Shown here: positions 11,892 through 22,740 of the stretch, in pieces | Position numbering within the stretch: the stretch's first letter is position 1 | How the letters are laid out: each line of letters starts with the position of its first letter | Assembly (NCBI RefSeq): GCF_019578655.1 | Contig: NC_063264.1 | Location: 12,007,213 to 12,071,212 of the forward strand | Length of the DNA: 64,000 nucleotides | Direction: 5' to 3' | Origin: Ricinus communis | Taxonomy: Eukaryota > Streptophyta > Magnoliopsida > Malpighiales > Euphorbiaceae | The notes under the pieces: model-generated | The model's database searches: none | Told to the model about the DNA's origin: nothing | Seen by the model: the letters and a program-made list of their open reading frames with translations, nothing else | Translations under genes and position numbers: made by a program

Positions 11892-12872
11892 TGATGAGAA
11901 CCCATGTAGCACAACGAATCCTACTTCAACAAGGAATTCTAATTCAACTAGGAATCCTAATCCAACAAGGAGCCCTAACGATATTAGGAGTTCAAGTGAA
12001 GATGGGAATCCTGATTCCGTTAAGAGTCCTACTCCGATTAGGAATCCTACTCTAGCTAGGAGTCCTACCCCAACTAGGAATCCTAATCCCACTAGGATTG
12101 TACACGAGCCACTCAAATATGATGGACCAATAACTAGAGCTCACATGAAGAAGTTCAAGGATGCTTTAGGATTGTTCGTGATGTAAGAGTTGAAGCTTGG
12201 GTTGGAGATCCAAAGTCCAAGTGAGATTTGGTTTAATTAAGACAATGGGCCACAAGATACTCTTATCAACTTAATTCAATATATGGAGACATGAACAGTT
12301 AAAATAGACCCAATATAAACAAGTCAAGCTAGTTAAAGTCCAATACTTAAGAATGAGCTGCTTATTACATGTTACTTAAGCTTATTAAATGTCATGTTTA
12401 TTATATGGGCTAAGGCTGGATGAATTTGCTCATTTAAAGAAGTCTTTTAATAGTTTAAAGTCTTATTTTAACTTATCTTTTTAGTTTAGGAGTTCTATTC
12501 CTAGTCTTATTGTTATTTGCTTCCTTATCATTATAGAATTAGGTTTTTTTAAGGCCTATATAAGCTAGTATGAATTTCTATGTAAAGGGAGTTGTTGAAT
12601 GTTGATTATTTTGGAGTTAATTCTATTCTTTTGTTCTTTATGAACTTGGTGAATTTATCAAGTAAATGCTTGGTATTTTACAAACTTAGTTTAATCTAAA
12701 CTTTTGTTTATGTTAAACAACCTTTAATTCATTATAACTAAGGTTCTTAAATACAAGTTATTTAAGGGTCTTGTTGGGAGTAAGAGTTTTTTTGCTTGAT
12801 TAGGTGAACAATCCTTGGTGAAGAGATCAACATTGAATACAGGTTTGACACAAGTTAGCCATGTTCGTATCA
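11892..12872 (+). mobile_element. Solo LTR P1 (981 bp) with target-site duplication
   Basis: Begins TGATGAGAACCC and ends GTTCGTATCA. The 5-bp direct repeat TCAAG flanks it exactly (11887-11891 and 12873-12877). There is no PBS, internal region or second LTR, so it is a solo LTR left by recombination. It sits between the shared LTR and gag of B. CCTATATAAGC near 12554 is a likely TATA box. Confidence 0.93.
11917..12096 (+). repeat. 18-bp coding minisatellite, ten units
   Basis: Ten consecutive units of exactly 18 bp with the core AATCCTAxTxCxACxAGG. Read in the pol frame each gives a hexapeptide of form (N/S)PxxxR, for example NPTSTR, NPNPTR and SPTPTR. The frame runs on through IVHEPLKYDGPITRAHMKKF. 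One unit (SSSEDG) is diverged. Confidence 0.9.
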
Positions 12873-12896
12873 TCAAGGCTGATCCATCGGAGCCAG

Positions 12897-13611
12897 CCAT
12901 GTCACAAGTTATGTAGCATTTGGAGTCTATAAGGAGGCAACTTCGAGATTTTGGTGATTGAATGGAGAGGGTGGAAACGAATCAAAATGGCCCCAACAAC
13001 AATGCCAACCACATAAACCAACACGCACTTAGACAAATTCGTAGAACGAGATGGCATGATGATCATATTGATTAGCCCGTTGATGATAATGAACAAGGGC
13101 ATAAAAGGCATGATAACAACTTTGGAAATATAAAGATGAAGATTCCTAAGTTCCAAGGCAAAGCCGATCCTGAAGCATACTTGGAATGGGGAAAGAAAGT
13201 AGATTTCATCTTTGATTGTTATAACTACTCCAAAGAGAAAAAGGTAAAACTCGTAGTTGTTGAATTCACAGATGATGCTATAATTTGGTGGGATCAATTT
13301 TTTTTAGTAGGAGGAGAAACGAAGAAGCACCTATTATTAGTTGGCAAGAGATGAAAACCGTCATGAAGAAGAGATTTGTATCCCAACATTACTATAGAGA
13401 TGTATGCAATCAACTATAGAGATTGGTACAAGGATCTAAAAGTGTGGATTGAACAAGAACATTACTGATGTGTTAGAGTTGCAAGAATATGTTGAGATGG
13501 AGGACATGCTACATAAAGGCATCAAGATTGAAAAGCAATTAAAGAGTAAAACAACTAGGTAAAATTCAGAAAATACAACTTCCACTTGGAAACCAAATTG
13601 GAAAGATAGTG
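12897..13611 (+). pseudogene. Ty3/gypsy gag, element B, broken
   Basis: Capsid-forming gag remnant. One frame from ATG 12897 has in-frame stops at about 12912, 12957 and 13074, then an open stretch (13136-13354) with MKIPKFQGKADPEAYLEWG and DDAIIWWDQ, typical gag capsid motifs. After a frameshift SWQEMKTVMKKRFVSQHYYR continues, and STWKPNWKD is readable near 13590. The zinc knuckle, PR, RT and IN of B are absent. CACTA-like sequence starts at about 13612. Confidence 0.8.
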
Positions 13612-13639
13612 ACTGTTAGTCTTTCCGCGACCCTTATCT

Positions 13640-13951
13640 TGTAACGCGACTCCTTCATCATCAGATGATGTAATTGATTTGGTATGTTAATTTGTAAAAT
13701 CTTAGATTCTTCACAGTTGAAATAGTAGATGTATCAGTTGTAATGCTTTGTAGTTTCAAGTCTTGCCTAATTCTTCTGGCAGACCGAATTAATTATGTAA
13801 ATTCAATGGTTACGAAATTGTGGTATCAATAGTATTAAATGAGATGAGATTTCTTTAAGTCAGTGAGTGTCAGGCTTACTATGGGATTTGGTAGCCTTAC
13901 GCCTACCCATTCCCTAGTGCCGGTCACGGGCCGACAGATGGGGTCGTGACA
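13640..13951 (+). mobile_element. Tekay/Del-like element T, 5' LTR (312 bp)
   Basis: Begins TGTAACGCGACTCC and ends GGGGTCGTGACA, four bases before a perfect PBS. TTATC lies one base before the start and again just after the element at 16272, giving a near-perfect target duplication. The LTR is much shorter than the 722-bp 3' LTR and shares mainly the two ends with it. Confidence 0.75.
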
Positions 13952-13955
13952 AAGT

Positions 13956-13967
13956 TGGTATCAGAGC
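13956..13967 (+). other. Primer-binding site of element T
   Basis: TGGTATCAGAGC, an exact plant initiator tRNA-Met complement, after the spacer AAGT. Confidence 0.9.
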
Positions 13968-15069
13968 TTAGGTTTAGATTGCCTTCGACCTAGGTTAAGA
14001 TTCTTGGTACTGCATAGTTAGGATCAAGTCTGTCTTGTTGTTTTTATTGACTCTAGTGTCTCAACCTTCACTGTTAGAGAGTTTGTCATTCTTTTTCCGC
14101 GAGCTTGTCTTTGATATTGTGTTGAGAATGAGCGTTATGGCGATAGCAAGATCTGAAGCGCGGTAGACTCGTGCTGTTTCTTCAAGTGATTAGTGCAGTC
14201 CGACCTTGGATGCTTCGATTGTTGTTTCGATGGTGGGCATCGCAGTCAGAATTAGTGCAGAGCATAGTGCAGTCATGTCATGAACTGCCTCGTCATCGCA
14301 TCAGGCAGCGCCTTAATGAGTAGCACCGAAGTTAGTGCGTGGGAAGTTGAGCGAATGTTAGAGCTTTTATGGTTGACTTTTGTGGTTGTAAGAAGCTTAA
14401 GAAAGGTGGTAGGAGTGCTTTCTGACGGTCGGAATCCAGAGAAACTTAAGCGAACAATATTTATTTTTTTCTAAGTAGAACTAGTATTTTTAAAATACAA
14501 TATTGCGCCCAGTCCCAAAAGTATTCATTTTGGCATTTCACTATTAGGCATGCATAATTTCATTTTTAGGATATGCATCATACATCGTGCATTGCAACCC
14601 TTGGTGATAGGGGGCATCATCACCCTGGTGCGCAATATTGTAAAATTTTATATAAAGGGACCATTAGAGATTTTACGATTTTATAAAGTATTTTTCTTAG
14701 AATATAATAAATTTTTATCAATGATGATTATAAAGCGAATAAATAAGTAAATCTTTCAAAGTAAATGGTGTTAGCTTAGGATTCTCTGGATGACAAGTTG
14801 AGTTGCTGTGAGAATGAATTTATGGCGCAGTAGGCCCCATGTTGGATAATAGAGGAGACTTTTGGATTTCTGTCAAAGAGGAATCTCGTGTTAGGATGGC
14901 ATGGCTTTGTGTCGGTTGTTGCGATCAGATGGATGATATGACGTGGATGATGTAATGTCGGTATTAAGGATTTTCTGTACATGCAAGGGACACATTATTA
15001 GGAAGGAAGTTGGCGAGTGGATTTTTGGCATGGCCAGAGTTAGTCTAGATTTTTTTTTAGGAAATTCCT
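13968..15069 (+). other. Internal region of T, no recognisable gene
   Basis: About 1.1 kb without gag, PR, RT or RH motifs. Short open frames such as 14280-14474 and 14550-14750 have no recognisable motif. A fold-back (14496-14642) lies inside. This marks T as a large-retrotransposon-derivative-like, non-autonomous element. Confidence 0.6.
14496..14642. repeat. Fold-back with 13-bp perfect inverted repeats
   Basis: TACAATATTGCGC (14496-14508) and its reverse complement GCGCAATATTGTA (14630-14642) bracket about 120 bp. It may be a small inserted MITE or a hairpin. No clear target duplication was seen. Confidence 0.6.
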
Positions 15070-15540
15070 TTCTCACAAGCAGCTGAAGACAATATGTAAT
15101 TCTAAGGCGTTTCTTGTGCCAGAAGTGATGCGGTTTGGTACGAAAGGAAAGTTTTGGGGACCTTTGGATTTGTCGGCAGGTTTGGTAAGGTGGCGTGCAA
15201 GTTGGACTTGCCGCCAAATGATGTTATTTAAGGTCAATCCAGTTGTTCATAGGTCTGATTTGAGAAAGTATATTTTCGATCCTTGCTTGTGTTGGACCCT
15301 CAGTGTGTGGAAGCAAGTGAAAATTTGATTTCCGAGGAGCAGTAAGTCAGGATCACGGATTCTCAGGTTCGCCACTTTTGCTTAAGGGTTTTGTCGATGG
15401 GTCTTATGGTTGAGTTTATTTCTTCCAAGGAGAGTTCTTGAGAAATCGAGCTGGAGATGAGAGATTCCTATTTTCTTTAGTTTCAGTCCTAGTGTGAGCC
15501 CCTTTTTCTTTTAAAATTCGAGGATGAATTTTTCTTAAGG
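15070..15540 (+). pseudogene. Chromovirus-type pol C-terminus, element T, decayed
   Basis: Recognisable pieces of the end of a Tekay/Del-type polyprotein: VMRFGTKGKFWGPLDL (about 15126-15170), then DLRKYIFDP and, in shifted frames, LVLDPQCVEASENLISEEQ and RITDSQVR, matching the stretch before the chromodomain. The frame is broken repeatedly. The tail is followed by a long G-run (about 15539-15545), the polypurine tract of the 3' LTR. This family uses its C-terminal chromodomain for chromatin targeting; a functional one cannot be seen here. Confidence 0.65.
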
Positions 15541-15549
15541 GGGGGAGAA

Positions 15550-16271
15550 TGTAATACCCGAAATTTTTCTTTAATAAATATAATAATAATAATAATGATT
15601 AATAAATGAGTTTTATTTAAATTAATTTAATTATATTTTTATTCAGTTTAATTGGAATGATTGAAACGCAATTTTGAAATTTAATATTAGACAAATAAAA
15701 GAGTTATTTCTATACTCAATTAGTTTGATTTTTAAGGAGTTAATTAAGTAAACGATTTGAGAAATAAATTATATTTTTGGTCATTCCAAATTTTCCCCAA
15801 ATGTATACATATATAAATAAAATTATATATTGGAAGAATTTGTAAAGGATGTTTGTATAAAAGAATTTTAAGGAAATTGGTATTTTAATTAGCTAGTGGT
15901 ATTAAATTTTAAGTTGGAAAATATTTAGCAAATTGATTATTTAATTTAATTGTGTGTTAGGACTAAATTGAAAATTTATTATGGGATGAGGATTAAAAGT
16001 AAAATTTTATGATTATGGGGGTTTAATGAAAATTTGTATGTTTGGTATTTTTGTAAATAAATATGTCGGCAGGGGCATATATGTAATTATGTATTTTCAG
16101 TAATTCTAAATTTGACCCAAATTAATTAGTTAGGGGCTTAATTGAAAATCCAAAGAAAAGTTTAGGGGTTAATTAGAAATTTTTGCTGGACGAAATTATT
16201 GTAATTAAAAAAGTTGAGGGACCAAATGGTAAGGAAGAGAAGTTTGGGGGCCCACAGATGGGGTCGTGACA
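15550..16271 (+). mobile_element. Element T, 3' LTR (722 bp)
   Basis: Starts TGTAATACCCGAA right after the purine run and ends ACAGATGGGGTCGTGACA, identical over its last ~17 bases to the 5' LTR end. TTATC follows at 16272-16276. It is AT-rich, with almost no similarity to the short 5' LTR in the middle. Confidence 0.85.
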
Positions 16272-16431
16272 TTATCGGTAAATTGTCAAACCATTGCTAA
16301 ATTCTTATAATAAATTAATTTACCGACTAATTTACTTTTATCGTTAAATATGTAAAATTGTACAATTTTCTACATGAATTAGTGATGATTTTTCAAACCG
16401 TCACTAATTTCATGTAATTTTTGTTGTTAGC
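16272..16431 (+). mobile_element. CACTA-like subterminal repeats
   Basis: Short inverted motifs (TTATCGGTAAATTG; AATTTACCGAC; ATTAGTGATG paired with CGTCACTAAT at 16376-16411) resemble the subterminal repeats of plant CACTA elements. The piece just left of T (13612-13638, CCGCGACCCTTATC) looks like its continuation, so T probably jumped into a CACTA end. Confidence 0.45.
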
Positions 16432-16510
16432 TTTTATAAATTATAGACACTTTAAATCAAATCTTATTTATTTATTTATTATTATTATTATTTTTATTGT
16501 TATTATTATT

Positions 16511-16947
16511 ATCACTATTAGTAGGGAGGCAAGAAATATAAATTGGGCTCTTTTTCTTTCTTTCTTTTTTAATAGTTGTGTTAATAAATCTTTAGAAACT
16601 GATGATATGGGCAAGTAACTTGCGACCTTATTGATTATTGGTAGATAAATTATAATCAAGTTTTTTCATTTTAGCTTAATTTCTTAATTACTTATGTTGG
16701 TAGGCAGGTTTATATTGTTAATGATTGGTTTACCAAATACCAACCCTATCAATAGACAGATTAATATCCTGCCTTGTGGTTTCTCCTTTTTCTTTATTTT
16801 TATTTCTACACTTGAAAGAACAAATATAAGTTTTCTTATTTGTGTCCTTTTAAAAGACCTTATACTTCCAATTATTTGACTTAATAGTTAAATATAAATG
16901 ATAGGCAAGAAATATAAATTAGGCTCGAACAATAAATTTCTCAAATG

Positions 16948-16982
<35 letters not shown>

Positions 16983-17652
16983 CATTATTATTGTGGTTAT
17001 TATCATTATTATCACTATTAGTAGGGAGGCAAGAAATATAAATTGGGCTCCTTTTCTTTCTTTCTTTTTAATCGTTGTGTGAATGAGTCTTTAGAAACTG
17101 ATAATGTGGGCAAGTAATTTGCCACCTTATTGATTATTGGTAGATATAATTATAATCAAGTTTCTTCATTTTAGCTTAATTTCTTTTTTTTTTGTTAATC
17201 TATTGAGATATTTTTTTTGGTTGATCCTCTTTGACTCCTAGATTGTATTGGATGACCGGTGAAACTTAATTACTTATGTTGGTAAGCAGGTTTATATTGT
17301 TAATGATAGGTTTACCAAATACCAACCCTATCAATAGCAGGTTAATATTTTTTTTATTTGTTTTGAATTTTTAATTTTGTACATTAAGTGCATAAAAATG
17401 TTATTTAGTAATTGGTGTAAAAAAATAATTTTATTTATTGCCTTTCAATTTTTTAAGTATGTGTTCTTTATTTTTCTAGGTTATGATGCCTGTTGTCTAC
17501 CCTTAACCACTGTCCTGTTGTTTTCTCTTTTTTTTCTACACTTCAAAGAACAAATATAAGTTTTCTTATTTGTGTTCTTTTGAAAGAAACTCTCAACAAG
17601 TATTTATCACCTTATGCTTTCAATTATTTGACTTAATAGTTAAATATAAATG
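16511..17652 (+). repeat. Tandem duplication with indels in AT-rich DNA
   Basis: Two copies of one sequence start at 16511 and 17011 (ATCACTATTAGTAGGGAGG), with a third stub at 16902. Copy one is 391 bp. Copy two is 642 bp, with extra segments at about 17184-17262 and 17343-17510. (ATT)n microsatellites at 16465-16510 and 16949-17010 precede each copy and may have driven the duplication. No gene is seen. Confidence 0.8.
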
Positions 17653-17921
17653 AGAGAGTTTAAGAGCAATCTTTCTAAAATAGTTTAAGGTCATTATAAA
17701 TATTCCAAAAGAAACATAAAGATCCAATCTTACTATCAAACCAATGTTATAGTCATTTTGCAGATTTTTTCTTTTAAGAATTTCATAATAATTTTAAATA
17801 GTTAAAAAGTATAAATAAGCCCTTGATTTCTACCTAAAATATACCAGCTAATATTGAAAGTGTCTCACCCAAATTGAAAAAATAAAATTCATTTGAGTAT
17901 AGTGCAATTTTAATTAAATCG

Positions 17922-17954
<33 letters not shown>

Positions 17955-18409
17955 AAACTAGATTTTGTATTCTTGTTTGGATTTATATGTTTTTAATAGA
18001 CTAATTTTATAAGTATATGTTATTTTAAATATTTATGATGTTAGTAAGTAATTATTGCTGTGATTCTGTTGGTTATGCCCAATTATTTTTAAAGTAGGAA
18101 ATGGACTCATTTTTACGAGTGTATCTTATTTTTATAGGAGATATTTTACCGAAATTTCAGTAGATTTTTAAGAAAAAATATTAAGGGTTTGAATGAATAC
18201 ATATAAAATTTAGTATGAGATGTAATGTAATATACACAGGAAAAATACATGAACTTTGATCGGTAATGGATGCACACTAGGCTTAATGTTGATGGCAAGA
18301 TTAGCCATGAATTTTCCTCCGTGGTATGTATGAAAGAGGCGTACATGTTCTTATCTGTAATTATTCATGGGCCAACTAATCCTAAAAACCAGATAAATAT
18401 TTTCTTCCA
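17653..18409. other. AT-rich DNA, no gene
   Basis: Nothing coding is recognised. An (AT)12 microsatellite lies at 17922-17946. It may be non-coding CACTA sequence, since a transposase relic follows. Confidence 0.5.
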
Positions 18410-19335
18410 CATTTATTTGATGAATTGAAGTATCTTTGGGATGTGGGTGTCTAAACATATGATGTTTCTCGATAGCAGAATTTTCAAATGAGAGCAGCTC
18501 TTATGTGGACCATCAGTGATTTGCCTGCATAGTCAATGTTGTCAGGCCGCAGCACGGCTGTGAACTTGCTTGTCCTTATTATATAGAACATTCGCAAGCA
18601 TTCAGTTTGAAAAAATGGTTGAAAGACATCTTGGTTTGACAATCATCATAAGTTTCTTCCCCTTGATCTTCCTTTCAGATAGAATAAAAATTGGTTCCTG
18701 AAAAATAGAAAGGAGATATCATCGGCACCACCTATAAGGACAAGTGATCAAATCTTACAAGAGATAGATGATTTAGGACTTAGGAAAGTAAATAAACTTG
18801 ATGCTAAAGAGATTAATGGTCCCATTTGCAAGGAGTGCAGTTAGAAGAAAAGAAGTATCTTTTAAGATTTGCCATACAGGAGTTCCAATCTCATTAGACA
18901 TAACCTAGATGTGATGTAGATTGAGAAGAATGTGTTTGAAAATGTTTTTAACACTGTTCTGAATATTGAGAGAAAAACTAAAGGTAATGAGAAGGCAAGA
19001 GAAGACATGAAGAAGTTGTGTCGAAGGCCTGAATTGGAGAATAATGAAGCTATAAGGAAATATCTGAAAGCATGCTACACATTAGATAAACCTAGGAAAC
19101 AATCACTGTTTGAATAGGTGAAAAATCTTATATTTCCTAATGGTTATATTGGTGTATAGACATGAGAAAATTTAAAATGTTTGGGATGAAGAGCCACGAT
19201 TTTCATGTGTTTATATAGAAGTTAATTCCTATAGCATTTCATGCCTGTAAATGTGTGGCAAGCTATGAAAGAGTTAAGCCTTTTTTTTCAAAGATTTAGC
19301 TTCAACCACAATTAAAGTGCTAAATATGGAGAGAC
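18410..19335 (+). pseudogene. CACTA (En/Spm) transposase, TNP2-like, broken
   Basis: Translations in broken frames match the conserved core of plant CACTA transposases, which excise and reinsert the element. Seen in order: WDVGV and QMRAALMWTISDLPA (about 18440-18530), FLPLDLPFR, SAPPIRTSDQILQEIDDLG (about 18725-18780), DLPYRSSNLIRHNLDVM, then the longest open piece (18932-19117) IEKNVFENVFNTVLNIE and CYTLDKPRKQ. Many stops replace Trp or other codons, for example DVM-stop-IEKN. The 5' end and the C-terminal part are missing. This is only a fraction of the usual transposase length. Confidence 0.8.
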
Positions 19336-19344
19336 TTGAAAGAG

Positions 19345-19651
19345 ATTCCAATAATGGCTTATTTTGGGCGGCCACACATGTATTTTAGCTTAAGTAGGAC
19401 TTTATTTTAGTTATCTGTTTTAGTTAGGAAGGTTATATTTATTCTAGATAGGATGTAAATCCTTAATAATTAATTTAGGGTTTTCTAAGGCCTATATAAG
19501 GCTAGTACGGATTTTGATGTATAGAATTAAGTTGAATTTGAATGATAATTGGTTGTTAAACCTAAAAGCTATTTTGCTTTTGTTTTTGTGTTCTTGTGTA
19601 GAATGTATGCTTAAGAAACATTCAAGTAGATTGATGATCTTCTTGTGGAGT
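19345..19651 (+). mobile_element. K-family LTR fragment (K1)
   Basis: Matches K2 (29303-30021, opposite strand) from ATGGCTTATTTTGGGCGGCC through the TATA segment AAGGCCTATATAAGGCTAG (19488) to GATGATCTTCTTGTGGAGT. Its first half, with the 18-bp repeats, is missing. It joins R1 at the same position as K2 does. Confidence 0.75.
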
Positions 19652-19978
19652 GTATATGTATGGATTTACATCTCGTCTTGCTTGATTATCAAGCTAAGCC
19701 CCAATGCCACCAGTCAACCCTGTCAACTGCATTTCGATAATTCCTTATACCAACCCTTGTATCATTAGGAGTTATTGGGTTTAGATAATAAGGAATGATG
19801 GAGATCCTAATGGTGCAAATCCTGAATTAGAATATTTGGGTGTGTCTCAATTCTCGTTGTTCCTTCTTTCATCCTAAAGATTCATCTCCGATCATCAGGA
19901 GAATGATACTAATACTCAATCAACTAATTTTGTTCTTCACATTTGTGTAGGCATTAGATTGGTGCTTATGATTGCCGT
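19652..19978 (+). repeat. R1 fragment
   Basis: Middle part of R1, from TGGATTTACATCTCGTCTTGC to GGTGCTTATGATTGCCG, cut by the LTR end of element G. Confidence 0.85.
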
Positions 19979-21925
19979 TGTCACGCCCAAACTCAAAATA
20001 TCTAAATAAATACCAAAATATGTAATTAACTTCTAAATAGCATTATAAGGGTTTTAAATCCAAGCTAAGTTGATACACATATTAAATATGGCATAAGAAT
20101 ATTTCATAAAAATATATAGTGAAAATTTTACCAAACTAGTATTAATGAGATCAATATCTTTAACTTTATAAACATATATTATTACATAATTCCAACATAT
20201 ATTTATAAACTTATGTAGCATCACAAGCTTAATATACATAAGTTAAATACACACAAGTACCCAAAATGCTCCTATGCTCGAGATAACTCCTCTGGCCCAC
20301 ATGATAATGCTAACCGATACAAAAGAGAGCAATGCTCAGCTAAAGCTATCTACAACTGCGCTAACCTAGAAAGAAAAAAAAATATTGCCAAGTGATGAGC
20401 TGGCAACTCAATAAGCATTTAATTTACTAAACAATAGTATATTAGGCAGAAATTACCAAAGTTATATTAAGTACATAAATCATACAATTAATTCACAAAT
20501 AATTTCAAACTCAACCAATTCAATATTTCAACCAAACAAACAATCCCATTTAACATTAATTCCCATAAAAGTAGGGTCAGATGATTTAATCTCACATTTC
20601 CTCACTTAATTCGCATTTCGATGGCTACCTAACGAGACTATCCACCTAACTTAGTCTCGCCATCTCACACACTCGGGTAGCTATCTGCTCGGCTCAGCTT
20701 TCCCGATCACACATGTATCAATTCGAAAGTCATCCTTTCCCCAAATCACAATTAATTCACTTTACTTCACAATACATCACAATCAATTAACTTCACCACA
20801 CATCACATTCAATTCACAAAGTCTCAACTCAAGTAATATCTCATCCAATTTATAATTCACAAGTATTAATTTATTCATTACCAACTCAATCAACCAAGAA
20901 CATGTCAAATAATCAAACATAGTAATTCCTACTCAATATAGATAAAGTTTAGTCTATTAAAAATTACAAAAATTTATAGGACAAGGTAGTCCTATTCCTC
21001 TCTTCTCACTACTTCCTTGCCCTTGGACACACATATTCACATACTTAATACAAAGTACAATTCAATAACAAGGCATATATATATTAGTCCTCAGTCTCCC
21101 TCACATTCAATTCACAAAGTCTCAACTCAAGTAATATCTTATGCAATTCATAATTCACAAGTATTAATTTATTCATTACCAACTTAATCAACCAAGAACA
21201 TGTCAAATAATCAAACATAGCAATTCCTACTCAATATACATAAAGTTTAGTCTATTAAATACTTACAAGAATTTATAGGACAACAAGATAGTCCTATTCC
21301 TCTCTTCTCACTACTTCCTCGCCCTTAGACACACATATTCACATATTCAATTCAAAGTACAATTCAATAACAAGGCATATATATATTAGTCCTCAATCTC
21401 CCTAAAAGTATCCCAATTCGCCAAATGGTCATCTATACTTGATTTAATATGATGTATGAGATGAATGATAATATGACAGCATGTTTATTTTTATAGGCAG
21501 CTTACAGGTACTAAATTTAAAATTACCAAGATTATATACAAATAATGAAAATCTCATCTTCTCCAGAATCATAATTACATCCATCTACAAGCTGTATCAA
21601 TAAGAATCACCTTAAAATCATTTATATAAAGAAAGTTATGATAATTTTAATATAGTTGCTCCAATTCCTATTTCAGCAGAGCAGTAAAAAGTTCTGTCTT
21701 AAACGACCAATCAAATGGATGAATTTTCTCATGAAATTTTGTAGATAACATCTTAAAGTTTCGACAGACACTAAATGTGGACTTGTATAACTCAAGTTAT
21801 AATCAAAATACTGAGACTGTTTTACACAGGTCAAAAATCAGCAACATGCAAATATCATCCAAAATTCACATATACTAAACTTACCATATAGCTATTTTTC
21901 TCTCAAAATTTCTAATGTTGTTCTC
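19979..21925 (-). mobile_element. Tekay/Del-like element G, 3' LTR, partial
   Basis: On the minus strand it ends GAGTTTGGGCGTGACA at 19979, abutting R1. The CCCGAGTGTGTGAGATGG segment (about 20655-20680) is typical of Tekay-type LTRs. The start (TGTAACGCC-type) is not seen; at about 21925 the LTR is fused to an RT fragment. A ~300-bp internal tandem duplication lies within. Confidence 0.65.
20803..21402. repeat. 298-bp tandem duplication inside LTR G
   Basis: 20803-21100 and 21101-21402 are near-identical, both starting TCACATTCAATTCACAAAGT and ending CTCA(G/A)TCTCCC. The few differences suggest a fairly recent event. Confidence 0.9.
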
Positions 21926-22740
21926 AGATAATGTTCATGCTCTTCCAAACTATTGGAGTATATCGGAATATCATCAATAAACACAATACAAATTGATCAA
22001 GATACGGTTCAAAAATATTATTCGTCAAAGACATAAATGTTGCAGGAGCGTTAGTTAACCAAATGGCATAACAACAAATTCATAATGACCATATTGTGTC
22101 AGAAATGCTATTTTAGGTATAGAAGTCTCTACAACCCTTAATTGCCAATATATAGATCTCAAGTCAATTTTGGAAATTACAGCTGCCTCTCCGAGTTGAT
22201 CAAATAAATCATCAATGCGAGGTAAAGGATATTTGTTCTTGATAGTAACTTGGTTCTACATTCTGTAAACAATGTAGAGTCGCATGCTTACATATTTTTT
22301 CTTCACAAACAACACTACAGCTCCCCATGGTGATATGCTACGTCGAATGTAACCCTTCTCCAATAAATCCTTAAGTTACTTCTTCAACTCTTACAACTCT
22401 ATTGGTGCCATTCCGTAAGGTGCTATGGAAATAGGAGTAACTCCTGGAATAGTTTCAATTTCAAAATCTACCTCTTGCTGAGGTGGTAACCCTGGTAATT
22501 CCTCTGGAAATAATCTAGAAATTCTCTAACTATCGGTAACTCTAAAACTCCTAGAATAACAATTGTAGTGTCTACCATATTCACAAGTTAAGCATCACAC
22601 CCAAATTTCATTAAATGCAAAGTAGTAGTAGTAGAAATCAAACATGTAAGCATAATTTTCCTGTCACCTGTAAACACTGTTTTTATTTCCCCATCTATAT
22701 CCATTTTTACTTCCTTCATTAAACAATCAACTATAACATG
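21926..22740 (-). pseudogene. Protease-RT remnant, element G (Tekay/Del-like)
   Basis: Minus-strand fragments of a second gypsy pol: LELPIVREFLD (linker before RT), [10 protein letters not shown], then [21 protein letters not shown] (first RT catalytic Asp), [16 protein letters not shown] and, near 21990-21950, an FVLCLL / IFRYT stretch where the catalytic YxDD block is expected. Frames shift repeatedly and stops are common. It begins abruptly at 22740, fused to the RT of F, and ends fused to its own LTR, so most of pol (RH, IN) is deleted. Confidence 0.75.

Noticed and set aside
11917..12096. Regularly spaced short repeats that could look like a CRISPR array
   Set aside because: Units are contiguous 18-mers with no spacers, keep an open frame and lie in a plant LTR.
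13956..13967. tRNA-like sequence
   Set aside because: Only the 12-base primer-binding complement is present, not a tRNA gene. The same holds for the other PBS sites.
18146..18346. 66-codon minus-strand frame in unique-looking DNA
   Set aside because: AT-rich composition, no motif, and probably inside CACTA non-coding sequence. No host gene can be supported.
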